64,000 bases of DNA from Primula veris. Its lineage: Eukaryota; Streptophyta; Magnoliopsida; Ericales; Primulaceae. Of this stretch, positions 32,243 to 43,300 are shown piece after piece. Within the stretch, counting starts at the first letter, position 1, and the number at the start of each line of letters is the position of its first letter. The position numbers and the translations under genes are program-made. Location: contig OY821743.1 in the NCBI GenBank assembly GCA_963682055.1, positions 16,341,566 to 16,405,565 of the forward strand, read 5' to 3'. The notes under the pieces were generated by a model. It saw only the letters and a program-made list of their open reading frames with translations. It was not told where the DNA came from and searched no databases.

Positions 32243-32722
32243 CTAAGGATCAATGGGTGGAAAAACCGAACTGCCAGACCGAGAGAAAGCAATACGAGCA
32301 GAACAATTCAACCGAGCTTGGTAAGAATCGTTCATGGCGACCAAATCGTCATTTTCCGAGGAGAGCCTGTTGTTTTCCGTAGTAAGAACCCTGACGCGCT
32401 CCACGAGCCGAGCATTCTTTACCATTATGCTAGCTAGGCCTTGAGGAGAGTTGTCAAACTCATCTTGAGAATGGTCCCAAATTTCCTCGGCATCATACCA
32501 GGAGTTGGCCAGATGGTTTCTCTGTAGCAACAAGTGATCGAGCTGGCAACTCAGTGCCGAGATCTCGGTCCACTTCACCGTCTCTTCGGGATAAGAGCCG
32601 AACAAGCTCAAGGCCAAAATGCCATACTCTTTCTCAAGCCTTGCCATCCGACGGCGGACCCGAGATACCTCAGTGTCCAAGCCCTTCATCTGAGCATGAT
32701 ATCTCACCACAGGTCCAGACAT
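32243..32722 (-). CDS. aG4 of copy B: antisense coiled-coil protein, 159 aa, intact
   Basis: ATG at 32720-32722 begins MSGPVVRYHAQMKG; a TATA box (TCTATAAGT, near 32817-32827) lies about 95 bp upstream. Two coil segments are visible: VSRVRRRMARLEKEYG near residues 19-34, and VERVRVLTTENNRLSSEN near 105-122. Between them is an acidic WYDAEEIWDHSQDEF stretch, and the end is SGSSVFPPIDP. It is the longest of the single-exon cassette genes. It shares the opening MSGP with aG3, a weak hint of common origin. Copy A keeps only the last third. Function unknown. Confidence 0.75.
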   Translation of the reverse strand: MSGPVVRYHAQMKGLDTEVSRVRRRMARLEKEYGILALSLFGSYPEETVKWTEISALSCQLDHLLLQRNHLANSWYDAEEIWDHSQDEFDNSPQGLASIMVKNARLVERVRVLTTENNRLSSENDDLVAMNDSYQARLNCSARIAFSRSGSSVFPPIDP

Positions 32723-33141
32723 TCTGGGAAATTGTTTAGTACGGAAGAAAATAAAGGGCTGAGGAAGAGAGAAGCAAAAAGAAAAAAGAGATGATAAACT
32801 ACCAAAGAAAAGAGAAGTACTTATAGAACGAAGAGTATGATATTTTATGACCTTGCTTGGGAAATTGCATATTTCCTGACATGCTGGGGGGCATGCACAT
32901 TTCCTGACCTACTAGGGAGCATGCACATATGTTTGACAGTGATGGGGACATCTACTGACATCTGAGACTACAGTGCAGAAGAAATAAAGACGAGATATTC
33001 AAAGATCTAGATTCCAGACAAACAACAAACCACAGGTACAATATAAAAAGAAATGCAAAAATAAAAGGGCAAAAATACTTTTCATTAATGAAGATGGAAT
33101 ACATCATTGTTCATTACATCAATAGACAATATTACATCAAG
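32723..33141 (-). promoter_or_regulatory. aG4 promoter region with a GTGCATGC phrase repeat
   Basis: Apart from the TATA box near 32820, the - strand reads two to three copies of a phrase with GTCAGGAAAT and GCATGCNCCC (32865-32935). The same phrase borders the truncated aG4 in copy A. The rest, toward 33141, is the 3' region of aG3. No gene is supported. Confidence 0.45.
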
Positions 33142-33310
33142 GTCTATTACATCCGAGATAAAAACCTATTACATCCGAGATAAAAACCTATTACATCCGA
33201 GATAAAAACCTATTACATCCGAGATAAAAACCTATTACATCCGAAAAGAAAACCTATTACATCCGAGATAAAAACCTATTACATCCGAAAAGATCTATTA
33301 CATCCGAGAA
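33142..33310 (-). repeat. 22-bp tandem repeat, eight copies of a TATTACATCCGA unit
   Basis: Eight units read TATTACATCCGAGATAAAAACC with small changes; copy A has a shorter, less regular version (7966-8075). Confidence 0.9.
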
Positions 33311-33359
33311 GAGCTAGTACAGAAGATCAGGCAAAGGAACAACTATATCAGCTGACCAA

Positions 33360-33877
33360 GTGAGCAGGAGACGCCAAAAAGAAAAAGTAAGAAGAAAGAG
33401 AAAGGAAAAGCAAGAAGAGGAAAAGGAGGAAAAGAAGAAGAGTGCAAGAAAAGAAGAAGTGATAAGAAAGAAGAGTCAAAAAGAAAAATGACCAGCCCTA
33501 AATGTAACACAAAACCCTTTGGATCACAGGGCTGATTGTTACATCGTAGTGGTGCAAAAAAGAAAAAAATAAAATAAAAAGAGTGATGGGAGAGAAGATG
33601 AAGAAAAAGAAAGAGGAGGCACAGAAGAAAAACAGATGAGAAGAAGATAAAGAGATGAAGGAGACAGACAACTAAAAAGGAAGTCAATGAAACAAAAAAA
33701 GAAAGGGAAAAAGAAAAAAATAAAAAGTACGAGAAAACAGAGTATAAAAAAAATAACACAAGAGAGGAAGAGGAAGAAATGATGGAAACGGAGAAATAAA
33801 AAAAAAAAAGAAGAAAAAGGAAGAGATGGGAAAAGATGGGGAAAAACAGAGAAAAAGGAAAAAAAGAAGGGGGAAGG
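33360..33877 (-). repeat. Polypurine (+) / polypyrimidine (-) tract of copy B
   Basis: The + strand is almost all A/G for over 450 bp, interrupted near 33490-33560 by a more mixed stretch. It is the counterpart of 7469-7920. The 193-codon - strand frame over it is low complexity and continues into aG3 in another frame, so I do not call it a gene. Confidence 0.8.
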
Positions 33878-34171
33878 TTAGGGGGAAGTCGATCGGTATC
33901 GATGAGAGGGCCCGGCAGAGACATCCCTGTCCCTCAGTGTCGGGTTCCCCCTTAGCATCTCATTCTCTTCGACTAAAGCCTGACGAGCACGTCGGCAGTA
34001 AGCCAGTTCGGATCTTAGCCAAGTTAATTCCCGAACCATCTCGGTATGGTGATAACGCATCACCTTCAATTCCTCCTCGGCATCCCTCAACAGCCTTTGT
34101 ACATGGTTATAGGAGGCTTCAAAGGCCTCCACTTGCAAAGCTAATGCTGATTGGGTGAAAGGACCAGACAT
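33878..34171 (-). CDS. aG3 of copy B: antisense coiled-coil protein, 97 aa, intact
   Basis: ATG at 34169-34171 (MSGPFTQSALAL) follows the TATA box TATAAATA near 34255-34263. Length is equal to copy A, with about half a dozen substitutions and no stops. Contains a coil over VQRLLRDAEEELKVMR and LRSELAYCRRARQAL, and a tail ending HRYRSTSP. Intactness in both diverged copies argues for past selection on the protein. No known domain. Confidence 0.72.
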   Translation of the reverse strand: MSGPFTQSALALQVEAFEASYNHVQRLLRDAEEELKVMRYHHTEMVRELTWLRSELAYCRRARQALVEENEMLRGNPTLRDRDVSAGPSHRYRSTSP

Positions 34172-34805
34172 CTTAGGGAAATTATAAGATGAGGGTCTAT
34201 ATATGGGGGAAAATAATATGATGAGAAGTGTGGATGTAACCATGCTGTAAGCAGGTATTTATAGATCCATTAGATGAGGGCTGGGATTGAGAGTCGCAAC
34301 CGTTCGCCAATGGGTATTCAGAAGCAATGGCACTCAAAAGAGGTGTCTGTTCAAGAAAAACGTTTGGATTCCCAAAAGACTCTAAAGAGCGTGAGTAATT
34401 AAAAGTCACTCCTGTTCAAGAAACGTTTGGATTCTTACCAATATTTAAAGGGAGTAAGTAATGATGGCAGCAAAACACGCGTCATTTTTGGGAAGGGCAG
34501 CGGTTCAAATAAATATCCCAGATCTTTTGCGCAAGGCTCAAGAAAACTCTGGTGAATAAGATTTTTTATGCACAAGGCTCAAGAAATCCTATTGGTCCCT
34601 AGATATAAAGAGTAAGAAGGTCCAATGGATAAGATCAAACGCAAGGCCCAAGAAAAGCATTAATGAGGCCACAAGCGTGCGCAGTCAAAATAAATTGCAT
34701 TGGGAAAGTAATTCAGATATAAACAAGAAAAAGAAATCTTTATTGATTGGTTGATACTTCGTTACAGAAGAAGCACAAAGAGGAAATACAATGAAAACAA
34801 TAAAA
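34172..34805 (-). promoter_or_regulatory. aG3 promoter/leader and aG2 3'UTR of copy B
   Basis: Collinear with 6541-7174 of copy A. Holds the aG3 TATA box and, near 34740, the reverse of the AATAAA signal for aG2. Confidence 0.45.
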
Positions 34806-35144
34806 TCATTTCATAGAAGGGCCCGCTTCGTCATTCGGCTTCCTTTTCGACCGAGCATACACTTCCTTAAGGGCCAATTTGTAAGCCCTCTTGGAAGCAA
34901 GCTGCCTATCTCTGGAGGCCTCGAGCTCTTTGATCCGGGCACGAGCACGAATACTGTCGAGCAAAGACCTCTGGTGCTCCTTCTCTAGGGCATCCAATCG
35001 CTCGTCTAGTTCGGCGGCCCGACGAGCTTCCACCGACAGCCGGGCAACCCTCTTCTCGAGATAACGCACCTTCTGAACTTCCTCTTCCAGACGGGCAACG
35101 TATTCAGGAAGGTTGTCACCATAGTTTTCTAGAGAAGAAGCCAT
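34806..35144 (-). CDS. aG2 of copy B: antisense coiled-coil protein, 112 aa, intact
   Basis: ATG at 35142-35144 (MASSLENYGDN) follows a TATA box (TTATAAAAGGGG, near 35191-35206). The protein parallels copy A: LEEEVQKVRYLEKRVARL, an Arg/Glu-rich middle, and ASKRAYKLALKEVYARSK near the end. The opening MASS(L) and the C-terminal basic block resemble aG1 of the same copy, supporting tandem duplication of one ancestral gene. Function unknown. Confidence 0.75.
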   Translation of the reverse strand: MASSLENYGDNLPEYVARLEEEVQKVRYLEKRVARLSVEARRAAELDERLDALEKEHQRSLLDSIRARARIKELEASRDRQLASKRAYKLALKEVYARSKRKPNDEAGPSMK

Positions 35145-35447
35145 TTGTTCGTTAATAAAGAATGAACTGCATAAAGAATACTGGGACAGTCCCCTTTTAT
35201 AAGAAGAAACAAGGAGTAGATCAAAGGTCATCTCGAATAAATACAACCTCTTGAACTTCCCAAGAGCATTTACGGCGAATTAACCACAGTTCCAAATCCA
35301 ATTAAAGTCATCCAAAAAGACATCAAGAAGATAAACAGACAAGAACAAGGAAAGGGAAATATTTTATTAATTTCAAAAACTTCGATTACAACTGAGGAGA
35401 AGACTCCCCATTCAAGAGAAATTACGACAGAAATTACAAAAGACTAA

Positions 35448-35768
35448 TTATTTCGAGGAAGAGCCTTCTTCATCGTCATCCGAACTCGGTTTAGACCGAG
35501 CATGCAACTCCTTGAAGGCAAGCTTATAGGCCCTTTTTGCTGCCTTCTGCTTGGCCAGATTAGCCTCGAGCTTCTTTATATGCTCGTAGGCCCAATCCCG
35601 ATCGGCCATCGTCACATGATGATCAGAATCCATGTTAGACAACCTTTTCTTGTAGTCTGAAACCTTGGCCACGAGTTTCTTATTCGCGGTACGAGATTTC
35701 TTGATTTCCGTTTCTAAATATGAAATATAATTAAAGGAGCTCTCATCAGTAGAACCTGAAGAAGCCAT
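35448..35768 (-). CDS. aG1 of copy B: antisense coiled-coil protein, 106 aa, intact
   Basis: ATG at 35766-35768 (MASSGSTDESS) lies about 55 bp after TATAAAGGGG (35820-35830). The frame is free of the TGA present in copy A. The protein has a short polar start, a helix with ISYLETEIKKSRTANKKL, a second helix rich in Lys/Arg, and the acidic/Ser tail DDDEEGSSSK. It is the outermost cassette gene, with its promoter only about 180 bp from the 3' LTR. Its 3' end has AATAAA near 35365. No known family. Confidence 0.75.
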   Translation of the reverse strand: MASSGSTDESSFNYISYLETEIKKSRTANKKLVAKVSDYKKRLSNMDSDHHVTMADRDWAYEHIKKLEANLAKQKAAKRAYKLAFKELHARSKPSSDDDEEGSSSK

Positions 35769-35989
35769 TATGTCACGAGCAAATTAGTAAGTAAAATGCC
35801 AAAGTATAGGGGGAGCACACCCCTTTATAGGATTTTTCCTCGAAGAAAGATATTAGATAGGAAACATTAAATGTGCCCCCCTGGGAACCGTCATAAGTCT
35901 ATTGCGTTTCTCGATGAAGCATTGGGAAGGACAAGACCGAAGTAACGTTATCGACCAACCAAACATGACTCCCCCGACATGGAAACCAC

Positions 35990-36011
35990 GCCGAGGAAGT
36001 CAGGGAGCACT
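35990..36011 (+). other. Polypurine tract of copy B
   Basis: GAGGAAGTCAGGGAGCACT sits directly before the LTR, identical in kind to copy A's tract. Confidence 0.75.
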
Positions 36012-36580
36012 TGATAGAACATAAAAATTAGACCCGAATGTTTTATTCGGGTAATAATCAACCCACTTTATAAATGGGTATCCAACGCTTAAATGGGTCA
36101 TCTCATACTTTTTATAGGAATAGAGGTGTTACTACCAAAAGCCCAAGCCCAATCAAATGGGGACCCATGTCTGAAAAATCACTGGGATGAAGACATTTGT
36201 CAATATCCCAGAAGACGCAGTTGCCTATAAATAGCCAACTACCCCTCCTAGAAAAGGACCAGAAAATCTATCCAAAAAATATAGAGAGAAGTTAAGAAAA
36301 GAGAGAAACTAACCAAAGCGTATCACTTCGAGAAATAAACCGAGAAAAGACAGCCGAGCACCGAATAAAAGAGGAGAAAGATCAAGACGAGAGATTAAAT
36401 AGTCATATCGAGCATAATTGTAAAACCGAAATACTAATTCGAGCAAATGTAATAGTCCGAACAAGGATAATAATCCGAGCAATAATAAAGATCAGGAAGT
36501 GTCCTTTATTCACGGTTGATTTATCATTATATCATTGTTGAAAAGCCTAACGCGACCGACTAAAGTTATGGCTTTATCAA
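36012..36580 (+). repeat. 3' LTR of copy B (569 bp)
   Basis: Begins TGATAGAACAT and ends GGCTTTATCA. A TATA box (CCTATAAATAG, near 36223-36233) and AATAAA (near 36484) are placed as in the solo LTR at 48439. It is followed by ATAAC, which does not match the base pairs before 4764. Confidence 0.92.
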
Positions 36581-37183
36581 TAACTTTTCCTATATGATAT
36601 AAAAATCTTTGATATATATAAAAATATTAAAAATATTCTTGACTTATATATTGTATTCTCGCTGGACAAAAATATTGGCTCCGCCCCTGAATGTAACCTC
36701 CACCAAGGAGCCTTAACAAGTCACTCGTGACTCAACCATTTTTTGATCTCAAATTCCGATACTATTATTCAATATTACTCCACTAAGAGCAATATGGGAA
36801 GAACCTCAGTTGTAACTATATCAACCAATTGTTTTAACCCTTGAGAAAATTAAAATGTGACCACCAATTTGAAACGAAAATATTAGCAAAATTTAGCAAC
36901 CATATTAGATTACATTGTTTTTTTGGGACCCTGTCACCAAATTGAAACTATTATTATAACTAGCAGATTAAAAATCTCCAAGATATCAGCCCAAAAAATC
37001 CTGATTTTTTCAATTTCCATCATATCATAGGCAACAAAATATTCACTCTCACTCATTTTCACACCCAACCCAGCCTCTGAATTCCCAATTTCAAAAACCC
37101 TAAAATAGTAAAACATATTCAACAATTAAATACTCTCTATACTACACACATACACTGTATCTATATATATATATATGTAATAT
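36581..37183. other. Intergenic DNA and IAR1 promoter region
   Basis: AT-rich. Near 36678 is GGCTCCGCCCCTG, which resembles the end of a hAT-like element without a visible partner. Just before 37183 is a TA run that could serve as TATA region for the gene at 37372. Nothing else is seen. Confidence 0.4.
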
Positions 37184-37276
37184 ATGGACATAGTGACCTT
37201 TAGTATAATAATCGGAATAATAATAATCTTCTTCATAGCTGTCTGTTACATCACCATACAAGGCACCTGCAAATAA
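37184..37276 (+). CDS. Possible uORF / 30-aa membrane microprotein upstream of IAR1
   Basis: A 31-codon frame with ATG at 37184, too short for standard gene calls. It reads MDIVTFSII, then a run of Ile/Phe, and ends IQGTCK. Residues 4-25 would make one transmembrane helix. It lies 96 bp before the IAR1 start codon in another frame, so it could be a uORF of the same transcript or a tiny independent gene. Composition alone could be chance in AT-rich DNA, which favours Ile codons. Confidence 0.35.
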   Translation: MDIVTFSIIIGIIIIFFIAVCYITIQGTCK

Positions 37277-37371
37277 ACTCTTAACCCTAAAAATCATCAC
37301 ATACCCAAAATTAAAAAAAGATAAAAGAACTTACCTTTTTCCAATTCTACCACATACCCATTTCCTTAAAT

Positions 37372-40300
37372 ATGTTTAATTACAATACCCATTTCTTGGT
37401 TTTGTTGATTATTGCTGTTTTCGGAGCTGGATTTGTTTCGGATTTTGTGTTCGGGCACCAATCGCCTGCTTCTCATGCGCATCGTTGTAGTCATGCGCAC
37501 CATCATCATGATCATGAACATGAGGTGGAGAGAAAGTTACCTGAGGAGTTAGCTGAGGAGGAGGATTTGAAGTTATATGGATTCGGGTCTCGTTTTGATG
37601 ATCATGAGAGTGAGAGTGAGAGTGAGAGTGAGGGTTCAGAGCTGTCTGGTGTAGGTAATACTATTGATCTTTTTTTTGCTGTTTTCTTTGTATTGTTTGG
37701 TGTTGGTAATTTGCTAACCATTGTGATTAGCGTAGATAGAAAAGATAGCGTATGGTTTGCGTTATTTGGCATTGGAAAAGATAGCGTAGATAGAAGAGGA
37801 ATTTGGCACATTTTGATTGTATTTGTGATGATGAGAGTGAGGGTTTAGAGCTGTCTGGTGTAGATAATTTTATTGGCTACTTGAATGAACATGACACATG
37901 TGGAGTACTTGTTTGTGGTCAGTGGCGGAGCGGGGTTCCCGAATGAGGGGCCGTGGCGGGGGGGGGGGGGGGGGGGGGTTAATTTATGTGGAGTTTTTCT
38001 TTAATATGTAGGGTGCTGATTGGGTAAAATCGGCAATATTTTGCAATACATGGTGAAATTCCTATTTTTTCCTTCTTAAATGGGAGTGTTGTACACTTTT
38101 CAGCCTGCTCCTAGTTCTTCCAAGCCCACTCTTAGCGTTCCTCCATTGTTTGTGGTAAAAACTGAATAGCCACCGTACTCTGGACTACAGGTGTTTTGCA
38201 AATTGCTGGTATGTACTTTGATGGATTTTTGCATTAGGCACTGGAAAAGATGGCCTAGATAGAAGGGGAAAATGGTACATTTTATTGTATTTGCGATCAT
38301 GAGAGTGAGAGTGAACATGATCATGATCATGAGGGTGAGGGTTCAGAGCTGTTTGGTGTAGGTTATTTTATTGACCTTTTCTGCTATTTTTTCTTTATAT
38401 TGCTTTTAGATGAATTTTGAAAAGGAAGCAGTTGCATAGATTGAAGGAGAATGAGGTGGATTTGAAATTATATGGATTTGGATTACACCTTGATTATGAT
38501 TATGATCATGAGAGACCGAGTGAGCTGTTTGGTTTTGGAAATTTACTAATCATTGTGATTAATTTTGTGTTATATGAATTTAGCATTGGAAAAATTGGCA
38601 TAATAGAATAGGGAAATGGTACATTTTATTGTATTTGTGATCATGAGAGTAAGTGAGGTTGAGGGCAGGCGGGGATCCAGGATTTATATTTGGGGGGGCA
38701 CAATTTCTATAGAAATTAATCACATAGTTAAATATAATAAAACAGACACAATAAAAAAAAACTTTATTGCAGACTTAAAAATTAAATAAATGCTTTGACG
38801 GCTACCCAAATTTTGAAAATGCTTCATGATTATATCTTTTGTTAAAAAACGAGAGAGATCGTTTCAATATAAATAATTAAACTATTGGTAAGTCAATTTT
38901 CACTCATTCGGTTGCGAAGTTGAGTCCTTTAACCCATTGTAATTAAACAAAAAAATATATTTTTGATCACCATAACAACACTGAAGTAAAACAAAATAAC
39001 CCACGTTCTCTAAAACAAAAAGTTGTAAAGTGAACACCTTAAAAAATTTAATTGGTTGGCAGCACCGTTTTTTTAATTTTATTTTTGATTAATTTAAGAA
39101 TTGAGTTCTAACTGGTTGGCATACCCTAAAAAATGATGAACCAAATTTATGCAAGTGTTACTCGTTAATCATTGATTTTTTGTATTAACTATAAATATAA
39201 ATATAAAATTATAATTAATTAAATATTAAAATACCCCGGGGGTATTTTGGTAATTTCTTAAAGGAAATTTTTTTGGGGGGGCATGTGACCCCCCATGCCA
39301 TACACTGGATCCGCCCATGGGTGAGGGTGAGGGTTCAGAGCTTTTACCGACCTTTTTTGCTATTTTTTGTTATTAGCTCAATTTTGCATAGGAAACAGAG
39401 GTATAGATAGAAGGAAAACGATACATGTGGAGTAATTGTTTGTGGTCAGTGTCGAAACGGTTTCCTGTACGAGAGAGCGGAATTTCATGTCGATTTTTTT
39501 TTATAATAAAAATGTGCAGGATGCTGAAAGGTGAATTCGTAATATTTTGCAATACATGGTAAAATTCCTTTTTTGTTTTCTAAATATGGGGATGCTATAG
39601 CCTTTTTTAGGATACTCATAATGCCTCCAAGCCTACTCCTAGTGTTCTTCCGCTGTTTGTGGTAAAGACTGAATAGCCACCGTACTCTGTGGACCGTAGG
39701 TGTTTTGCAAATTTCTGGCATGTATTTTGATGGATGTTTTGCAATCCATCGTCTTGTAATATCTATCATTTGTAGTCAACCACTTCCATTCAGTTTGAGA
39801 TGACTTAACTTTGTGCCCAATATTCTGTTCTTGATGAGTTTGTTTAGTTTCATGCTTTCAAGTTTTGCACGTCAGAACGATTTTTCCCTAAGCGTCAAAC
39901 TGGAGCATAGCACCACTTTTACAGAACAATATCTAATTGTATTAGAAATAGATATGTACAAAAAGTTGTCGCCTCAAAACTAATTTGCCCTTTTGAGAAG
40001 TGTAGATTTTGCAAAAAAAATGACATAAGATAAAAGTAATTATACGAAAACAGATTTTGAGCAGGGTTATGTGTTACGACTTACGAGTGAGTGAAAACCG
40101 AAGATATATGGGATTAGCAGGATTTTGTTGGTAATGTGTTTCAGTGTTTTGTTTTCTATGTAGGTCTCTGGGTGAATGCTATGGGGTGCTCACTGCTGGT
40201 CAGCCTGGCTTCCCTCATATGCTTAATTCTTTTACCTGCACTCTTTAGTAAGTTGTTATGTGATATACTCTTGTGTATTCTATCAAGATTCTTTGTGGCC

Positions 40301-43300
40301 TTTTTAAAATTAAGTTGCACATTCTTGAGTTTAGAAATAATTTTTATTTTTTTGGTGTGTGTACAGTACAGGGGAAGCCATCAAAAGCAATGGTTGATGC
40401 CTTAGCAGTTTTTGGGGTCATTCTGTCTTCCCTTTCCTTCTTTTAGTTTTTTGCTTTGATCATTGAGTATATGACTAATAATTATTCTAATAAAGAAACT
40501 TTGGCTGGATTACAAAAAAAATAAAATAAAAAAATAGCTGACCTGTCAGAGTTGTGGAATTCAAGTGTTATTTAGTGCATGATTGCATTTAGGGGTTGTT
40601 CTATGTTACTGTACATGTTCTGTTAATTAAAGAGTCATTTCTGCCATATGTTTCTGTCTTGTTCTAATCATTGTCTTGAAGCATAAGTTTTGGTTACAAC
40701 TGTTTGACTTACAGTACAACAAAATGTCGTGACACAAGTTTTTCTGTAAGTACAGCATATCACACGAGCCCACTTGATGAGCCACCTCTCTTCCCAAAAC
40801 TCTAAATGTCGATTAACATGGAATATAGGTTCTTTTATAGCCATTACATAAAAAAAGGTCTTGATATTTAAATGAGCAGAATGATTGAAGAAAAAACTGT
40901 CTTGATCGTACTCGCCCTAAGATGAATTTTAACTTTACTAGTCAAATTGAATCTCTCTCTCTCTCTCTCTCTCTCAGTGTTTGTGTTTTTTTTGTAAGCT
41001 TGAAGAAGAGATTCAGTTATCTAATTAATGCTATCATTAATATCTAGTTTTTGGTTCATCTGAATATTACGACAGAAGGAAAGCAAACATAATTATATAC
41101 TGTGTCAGAATGTATGTTTTGGCCTCTAGGCCATGCCCGTTGTCCCCAGTAGATACCGTCTTTATGATCATATACAGAAATATGTAGCTTTTGAAGCTTC
41201 ACTTTTGTGTTAAGTTCTAGTTTATTTCACTGCCACATCTAAGGAACACTTTTTTTTTTGGAAGGATTTTAGTTTTACTTGATTCATCACCGTTGCTCTC
41301 CATTTATGCCCACAATATAAAAAAAAGTCTAAATGTTACTTGGACTAGTTATTCAAATTGATCAAGGGATAGATTGGGCTAAAAGGACCATGTTACTATA
41401 TCATTCATTTGTTTTCTTTAATTTAATAGTTTTCTTTGGTGGTTAACTTTTTACGTTTGGTTACATGTCTCCCTTATCTGCCAGTTCCGATGCTTCTTGA
41501 CATGCTATTTTGTTTTCTTATGAACGATTCAATCTCCCACAATATTTTAATTGTCGTTCTATGCATGAAGTAAGACAGATTTATTATTTTCACTAATTTG
41601 ATTTCTATTTTTTGTTACATGCAGGCAGGAGCTATGCTGGGAGATGCTTTTCTTCACCAATTACCACATGCTTTTGGTAAGCAACACTGAGTAGTATGCC
41701 CTTTTTTGCCTGCTTCGGTTAACCTTTCTTCTGAATTTACTTCTTGGAGATTTATGTTTTTGTTTTGCCTTTATTTTGCAGGTGGGGAGCACTCTCATTC
41801 CCATGATCATGCTGAACATGCTCATTCTCATGTTCACTCTGGAGAGGAACATTCACCTTCTCACGCCCACTCCTTGGCAGATCTTTCCGTTGGACTATCC
41901 GTTTTGGGTAAGCTGAAATGTTGTGTTTCGTTTTATTTAATTTCATACCATTTAAAAATAGAGTTCTCATGTATGCAAGCACATGTGTGTGCATCTCCGT
42001 ACTTGCGCATCTTGTAATCGCATCTTTGACATGCTGTTCCTTTTCTTTCCTCTCTATCTCTCTCAATTTGATGTTTTTACCCCACAGTACATACTTGTTA
42101 AGACACAAATAAATCTTCATAAAGCAATAAGTGAACTTTTAGCTTATAGATAGGTATGCTCATCATCTATTGTAGAAGAACAACTTGTTGTGAATATTAA
42201 ATTTTCACTACTTGACAAGGTTACCATCCAATTATGTAGTGCTATGACACCACAGCTGTAGCTAAAACCGCAATTCAAATGTTTCTATCTTGCACCTCTA
42301 CCAAAGTTTTATCCATTCCACGACATATCTTGTAACAATGTAAATAATGAAGTCTCGTTAGCAGTGTTTTTAAAACTGCTTGGGGTTTTTGTCAACTGTA
42401 ATACTCCTATGTTTTATTTATTATGGATTACCACAATAATCCTAAACTTACTAAAAGTATTTTCATTTACACATATTCCTTTCCTTGTACATTTTAATAA
42501 AATCAGGTATATTGTTGAATTTTCCTTTTAAATGTTGTCACAGCTGGAATAGTAATATTTCTTCTTGTGGAGAAGATTGTCAGATACGTGGAAGAAAATT
42601 CTCGGGGTGCCAGCTCATGGGGGCACAGTCACCATCACCATCATCATTCAAAAAGTAAAAAGTTGAAGGACGATAGCGATGAAGATGAGAATATTCAGGA
42701 GCAGCCTGTTAATGGTGAGAAGGAGAGTATTTCAGAAATTTCATCCGACGGTGAAAAGGAAAGTCAGTCTGTACTTAGGAAGGTATATTTTGCAAATTGT
42801 AACTATTTTCTCAAGTATAAGTTCAGATGTAAACTTTGATTCGAGATCGTAGACTACAAAAACCAAAAAATGAATGATAATATAGATTATAGAAGGGAGT
42901 TGGCCGTACTGATAAAGTTATTTAGAAAATCTGAAATGTGTGATTTGACCAATGATTTTTTTTTTTGGCGCCTTAAACTCTGGTACTGCTAGAGTTTACT
43001 TTCATCTCAGTTTTTGTTTTTATAAGATTTAACGATTTCGGCTCTGTTGATGAACAATATTTTGGGAAATTGGAAATCGAAAATAAGGATTTATCCAATA
43101 AACTAACCGTGTTTATGATATACTATATGGTTTACTGCACTAGACATGTTCACTTGATTATTGTTTTAAACCTTGCGTTTGCTATTTTGCTTACGTTTTA
43201 GATTTACATGTTAACATCTTCTGTTCAACTTTCTAGTATACTTAATTTAGATGGGTAAGAGAATTACGCCCCTTTTAACGCGGTGACAAAATTTAATACC

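Larger units (their letters stand above)
4764..36580. mobile_element. Composite of two head-to-head Tat-lineage Ty3/gypsy retrotransposons (copies A and B)
   Basis: Both outer ends are 3' LTRs of one family in opposite orientations (4764-5334 on -, 36012-36580 on +). Copy A gag-pol runs leftward from 21186 and copy B gag-pol runs rightward from 21435, so the 5' ends face each other. The internal order in each is gag-pol, 86-bp tandem repeats, antisense gene cassette, polypurine tract, LTR. The flanking 5-mers differ (GGTAT left, ATAAC right), so the block is not one clean insertion. Placement in the Tat lineage rests on the Ty3/gypsy order PR-RT-RNH-INT, a second RNase H domain between RNH and integrase, the great length (about 17 kb if complete) and antisense ORFs beyond pol; these are established Tat hallmarks. 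Confidence 0.92.
37655..40163 (+). repeat. IAR1 intron 1 with repeated exon-1 end fragments and a 1.5-kb internal duplication
   Basis: Phrases from the exon-1 end (GAGAGTGAG.. followed by GAGCTGTCTGGTGTAG) recur at about 37830-37870, 38300-38370 and 39325-39345. A further copy from KLYGFG to GNL lies at 38455-38560. Blocks 37890-38240 and 39425-39745 also match each other, including the CTGAATAGCCACCGTACTCTG phrase. All extra copies lack context for splicing into the protein. Confidence 0.75.

Noticed and set aside
33343..33924. A 193-codon - strand frame with Phe/Ser/Leu runs
   Set aside because: It is a translation of the pyrimidine tract and overlaps aG3 in another frame; the copy A equivalent is not conserved as a frame.
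37921..37960. CAGTGGCGGAGC as the start of another hAT-like element
   Set aside because: The duplicated block near 39445 has the same context with a changed phrase, and no matching end could be found.
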